The notes beneath the pieces are model-generated. The model saw nothing but the letters and a program-made list of their open reading frames with translations. It made no database searches and was not told the origin of the DNA. The position numbers and the translations under genes were made by a program. DNA of 64,000 bases from Sphingobium amiense (GTDB lineage: Bacteria; Pseudomonadota; Alphaproteobacteria; Sphingomonadales; Sphingomonadaceae): NCBI RefSeq assembly GCF_003967075.1, contig NZ_AP018664.1:2604001-2668000 (forward strand). The letters run 5' to 3'. Below are positions 61,390 to 64,000 of this stretch, one piece after another (the first letter of the stretch is position 1; the number at the start of each line of letters is the position of its first letter).

Positions 61390-63741
61390 ATGGCGGTAAG
61401 GCGAAAAGCGGTCTGTCTGGCAGGCGCGGCACTGATCGCAATTCCATCAGCGGCGGCTCGGCAGGCTGGACCGGACGTGCCGCCGGCAGCGGACACCTAT
61501 CAACCCGACGAGATCGTTGTCACGGCCCAGAAACGGGAAGAGCGGCTGCTCGACGTGCCCCAGTCGATTTCGGTGGTATCGTCGGCCACTCTGGAACGGC
61601 AGCAGGTCCGCAATATTGCGGATTATACGGCGCTGGTGCCCGGCCTCAGCATCCAGCAATCAACGCCCGGCCAGACGCGTGTCGTTTTGCGCGGCATCAA
61701 CACCGGTGGCGCCAGTCCGACCGTCGCGGTCTATGTCGACGATACGCCGTTCGGTTCGAGCACCGGGCAGAGCAACGCGGCAGGACTGGCGGGCGACATT
61801 GACCCTTTCGATGTCGAGCGGATTGAAGTGCTGCGCGGACCTCAGGGCACTCTCTATGGCGCCAACTCGCTGGGCGGTGTCGTCAAATATGTGACGGCTG
61901 CGCCGAAGATCGGCGAGTGGGAGAGCAAGGCGCAAGCGGGAATTGAAACGGTCAAGGGCGGCGATATGGGGTGGTCCGCCAACGGCGTCCTGAATATGCC
62001 CGTGTCCGACGGCATCGCGGTGCGCGCCAGCGGCTTTTACCGGAGAACGGGTGGCTTCATCGACACGCTTGGGGCGGCGCGGCGGGACGCCAATGACGTG
62101 GACAGCTACGGCGGAAGAGTCTCGATCCTGGTGAAACCTTCCGATCAACTGACTGTACGTCTGTCAGCGCTGTTGCAGAATCTGCGCGGGGATTCGCGCG
62201 CGTCCTTCGATGCCGATCCGGTAAGTCTCGCGCCGCAACCGACCGATCCCGCCACAGGCGCCCCGGTTTCCGGCCTCACCCGGACGGAGTTTTCCCCCGG
62301 CAGAACCAGCGTCGATTATCGGCTCTACAATGGCACGCTGGATTGGGACTGGGGCTTTGCGACGCTGACGTCCGTGACGAGCTACGGCAAGCTGTTCTCC
62401 AAAGATCGGAACGATGCGACATACCAGCTTCCGGGCGTTGCCGATGCGATTTTCGGGACCGAGCCGGATACGCGCGGGCTGCTCTTCCCCTCTGAAGTGA
62501 CGCAGAAGAAGTTCACGCAGGAACTACGGCTCGCTTCGCCCGATAATGACCGGCTCGAATGGCTGGTCGGCGGTTACTACACGCGCGAGAAGGGGCGGAT
62601 TTTCCAGCAATATGTGCCCTTCGATCTGGCCACCGGAGAGACGGTCGATCCTACTCTCGTGCTGCCGGTCGGGCCGGGCGGGGCCGACATTTCCTTTCCC
62701 GATTTCCTGGTAGCTCGCCTCGACTCGATCTATAAGGAATATGCGGGTTTCGGCAGCGCAACGCTGCATCTGGGGTCCCGGTTCGACCTGACCGGGGGTG
62801 TCCGTTACAGCCATAACACCCAATCGACGGCACAGCTTCTGGACGGGTCCTTCCTGCCTCTGTCGGGCGGAGCGGTCGGGCCGGAAATCGAGCGTGGCAG
62901 GTCGTCCGAAAATGTCCTTACCTGGTCCATGTCTCCGCGCCTCGAATTGAGCGATCATGCGTCGGTCTATGCGCGGGTAGCGAAAGGTTATCGCCCCGGC
63001 GGGCCGAATGTCGTGCCCCCCGGCGCTCCATCCGATTTCCCGCGTCAGTTCGACGCTGACACGCTGGTCAGCTATGAGGCGGGCCTGCGCGCGGAGACCG
63101 CCGACCGATCGCTCGCCGTCGATGCGTCCGTTTACTATCTCGACTGGCGGAACATCCAGACCGTTGTGACCTACCAGACCAGCATCGGTCCGGTGAGCGC
63201 CGATGGCAATGGCGACAAGGCTCGAAGCAAGGGAGCCGAAATCACCGTTGCCCTGCGCCCGATCAGGGGCTTCGATTTTACCGCCAGCATCGCCTATAAC
63301 GATGCGAAGTTGAAAGACGACTTGCCCGGCATCGACATCGGCGCGCCGGATCTGGTGGCTCCGGGGGTGAAAGGCGATCGCCTGCCCTATGCGCCGAAGT
63401 GGAGCGGCAATATCTCCGCCGATTATCGCTGGCCGATGAGCAGAAGCGTCAACGCTTTTGCCGGAGGCAGCATCCGTATCGTCAGCGATCAGACGACCGA
63501 TTTCGACCTGGCCTACCTGCTGACCTATGGACGCCGCCTGACAATTGACGGTTATGCCACGGTCGATGTGCGGGCGGGCTTCGAGGTTGGCCGCTTCAAC
63601 GTCCAGTTCTACGCTCGCAACCTCAACAATTCGCATGGCCTCATCAACGCGGGCCAGTTCCAGACGCGGCCGGGCACCTTGCTGAACGCGTCGCCGATCC
63701 GGCCGAGGAGCTTTGGCATGACGGTAGGAGCAAGTTTCTGA
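61390..63741 (+). CDS. TonB-dependent outer-membrane receptor
   Basis: 783 aa. Signal peptide (RRKAVCLAGAALIAIPSAAA), TonB-box region DEIVVTAQKREERLLDVPQSISVVS, plug domain (RNIADYTALVPGLSIQQS; VERIEVLRGPQGTLYGANSLGGVVKYVTAAP) and a barrel ending SFGMTVGASF with terminal Phe. Of the FecA/FyuA-like group common in sphingomonads. Ligand unknown; the neighbouring epimerase and serine hydrolase suggest a peptide-like substrate. Stop overlaps the next gene's ATG (ATGA). Confidence 0.93.
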   Translation: MAVRRKAVCLAGAALIAIPSAAARQAGPDVPPAADTYQPDEIVVTAQKREERLLDVPQSISVVSSATLERQQVRNIADYTALVPGLSIQQSTPGQTRVVLRGINTGGASPTVAVYVDDTPFGSSTGQSNAAGLAGDIDPFDVERIEVLRGPQGTLYGANSLGGVVKYVTAAPKIGEWESKAQAGIETVKGGDMGWSANGVLNMPVSDGIAVRASGFYRRTGGFIDTLGAARRDANDVDSYGGRVSILVKPSDQLTVRLSALLQNLRGDSRASFDADPVSLAPQPTDPATGAPVSGLTRTEFSPGRTSVDYRLYNGTLDWDWGFATLTSVTSYGKLFSKDRNDATYQLPGVADAIFGTEPDTRGLLFPSEVTQKKFTQELRLASPDNDRLEWLVGGYYTREKGRIFQQYVPFDLATGETVDPTLVLPVGPGGADISFPDFLVARLDSIYKEYAGFGSATLHLGSRFDLTGGVRYSHNTQSTAQLLDGSFLPLSGGAVGPEIERGRSSENVLTWSMSPRLELSDHASVYARVAKGYRPGGPNVVPPGAPSDFPRQFDADTLVSYEAGLRAETADRSLAVDASVYYLDWRNIQTVVTYQTSIGPVSADGNGDKARSKGAEITVALRPIRGFDFTASIAYNDAKLKDDLPGIDIGAPDLVAPGVKGDRLPYAPKWSGNISADYRWPMSRSVNAFAGGSIRIVSDQTTDFDLAYLLTYGRRLTIDGYATVDVRAGFEVGRFNVQFYARNLNNSHGLINAGQFQTRPGTLLNASPIRPRSFGMTVGASF

Positions 63742-64000
63742 TGGCAAGCCTGTTCACTCGCTGGATTGCCCTCCTCTCGATGCTGACCATGTCGGCGACG
63801 GCCGCGACCGCGCAATCGTCCGCCGACCTCAATCCCGCGCGCGCGGCGGTTTCCGCTTCCGGAACGCAAACGTCGACAAATGGGCACGCACCGGCCTCGC
63901 TGACGGCGGCAGACATCAACGCCTGGCTCGATGGCCTGCTGCCCTATTCGCTCGATGCGGGCGGCATCGCAGGCGCGGTCGTTGTTGTCGTGAAGGATGG
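63741..64000 (+). CDS. Serine hydrolase, beta-lactamase-like (partial, cut by window end)
   Basis: 86 codons visible. Signal peptide (MASLFTRWIALLSMLTMSATAATAQ) and the start of a class-C beta-lactamase/D-aminopeptidase-type domain (LTAADINAWLDGLLPYSLDAGGIAGAVVVVVKDG). The catalytic S-x-x-K lies outside the window. ATG overlaps the receptor stop, so it is co-transcribed with it. Probably acts on the ligand imported by the system. Confidence 0.75.
   Translation, partial: MASLFTRWIALLSMLTMSATAATAQSSADLNPARAAVSASGTQTSTNGHAPASLTAADINAWLDGLLPYSLDAGGIAGAVVVVVKD

Noticed and set aside
1..64000. tRNA or rRNA genes.
   Set aside because: No convincing cloverleaf or rRNA segment was recognised by eye; a dedicated search would be needed to exclude them fully.

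Overview
The window is high-GC, gene-dense chromosomal DNA that reads as a sphingomonad (Alphaproteobacteria, Sphingomonadales; Sphingobium/Sphingomonas-like). Supporting signs are the large TonB-dependent receptors, a bacteriophytochrome with an HWE kinase, class I PHA synthase with a long phasin, a DUF6456 protein, DUF3857/transglutaminase and RcnB-like envelope proteins, and CocE-type hydrolases. No rRNA or tRNA gene was recognised. Family names come from recognised motifs and recall, not from database searches.

Layout. 1-5.3 kb: a minus-strand chemotaxis operon cheA-cheW-cheY-cheB-cheR. 5.4-10.2 kb: small envelope genes (lipoprotein, mscL, lemA, two TPM-domain proteins), a NUDIX hydrolase, DUF6456 and an XRE regulator. 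10.2-17.2 kb: capsule or surface-glycan genes (two GT4 glycosyltransferases, kpsS, kpsC) interrupted by a short molybdopterin oxidoreductase. 17.3-20.9 kb: HIT protein and a CoA-transferase operon with an acid phosphatase between its A and B subunits, facing a LysR regulator. 20.9-27.3 kb: clpS, phasin, phaC, an aminotransferase, DUF2721, an orphan [2Fe-2S] subunit and a DODA-type dioxygenase. 27.5-32.5 kb: bphO-bphP, an RcnB-like protein and a 2OG-Fe(II) oxygenase. 32.7-38.5 kb: CocE-type hydrolase, TonB-dependent receptor and an XRE-cupin regulator. 38.6-43.4 kb: an unknown protein, a transglutaminase-like protein, an IS5-family element and a TonB-like small protein.

43.6-54.7 kb is a complete type I-C CRISPR-Cas locus: cas3-cas5c-cas8c(cas11c)-cas7c, then cas4-cas1-cas2, then an array of 44 repeats and 43 spacers. 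The main discovery is in the cas7-cas4 intergenic region. A solitary degenerate CRISPR repeat lies on the minus strand with its stem and 11-nt handle preserved. The 24 nt that follow match a site overlapping the cas4 ribosome-binding site at 18 of the first 22 positions, directly next to a TTC motif (the type I-C PAM). Two of the four mismatches fall at positions 6 and 12, which Cascade does not read. I infer a crRNA-like RNA that guides Cascade to repress the adaptation genes cas4-cas1-cas2. The hairpin that ends the effector operon on the plus strand would also cap this RNA on the minus strand.

55-64 kb: a GH31-GH43 glycan-degradation operon behind a LacI-type palindrome. Next comes a second XRE-cupin locus: enolase-superfamily epimerase, regulator, TonB-dependent receptor and a serine hydrolase cut by the window end. 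A shared operator-like sequence lies upstream of both transcription units in that locus.
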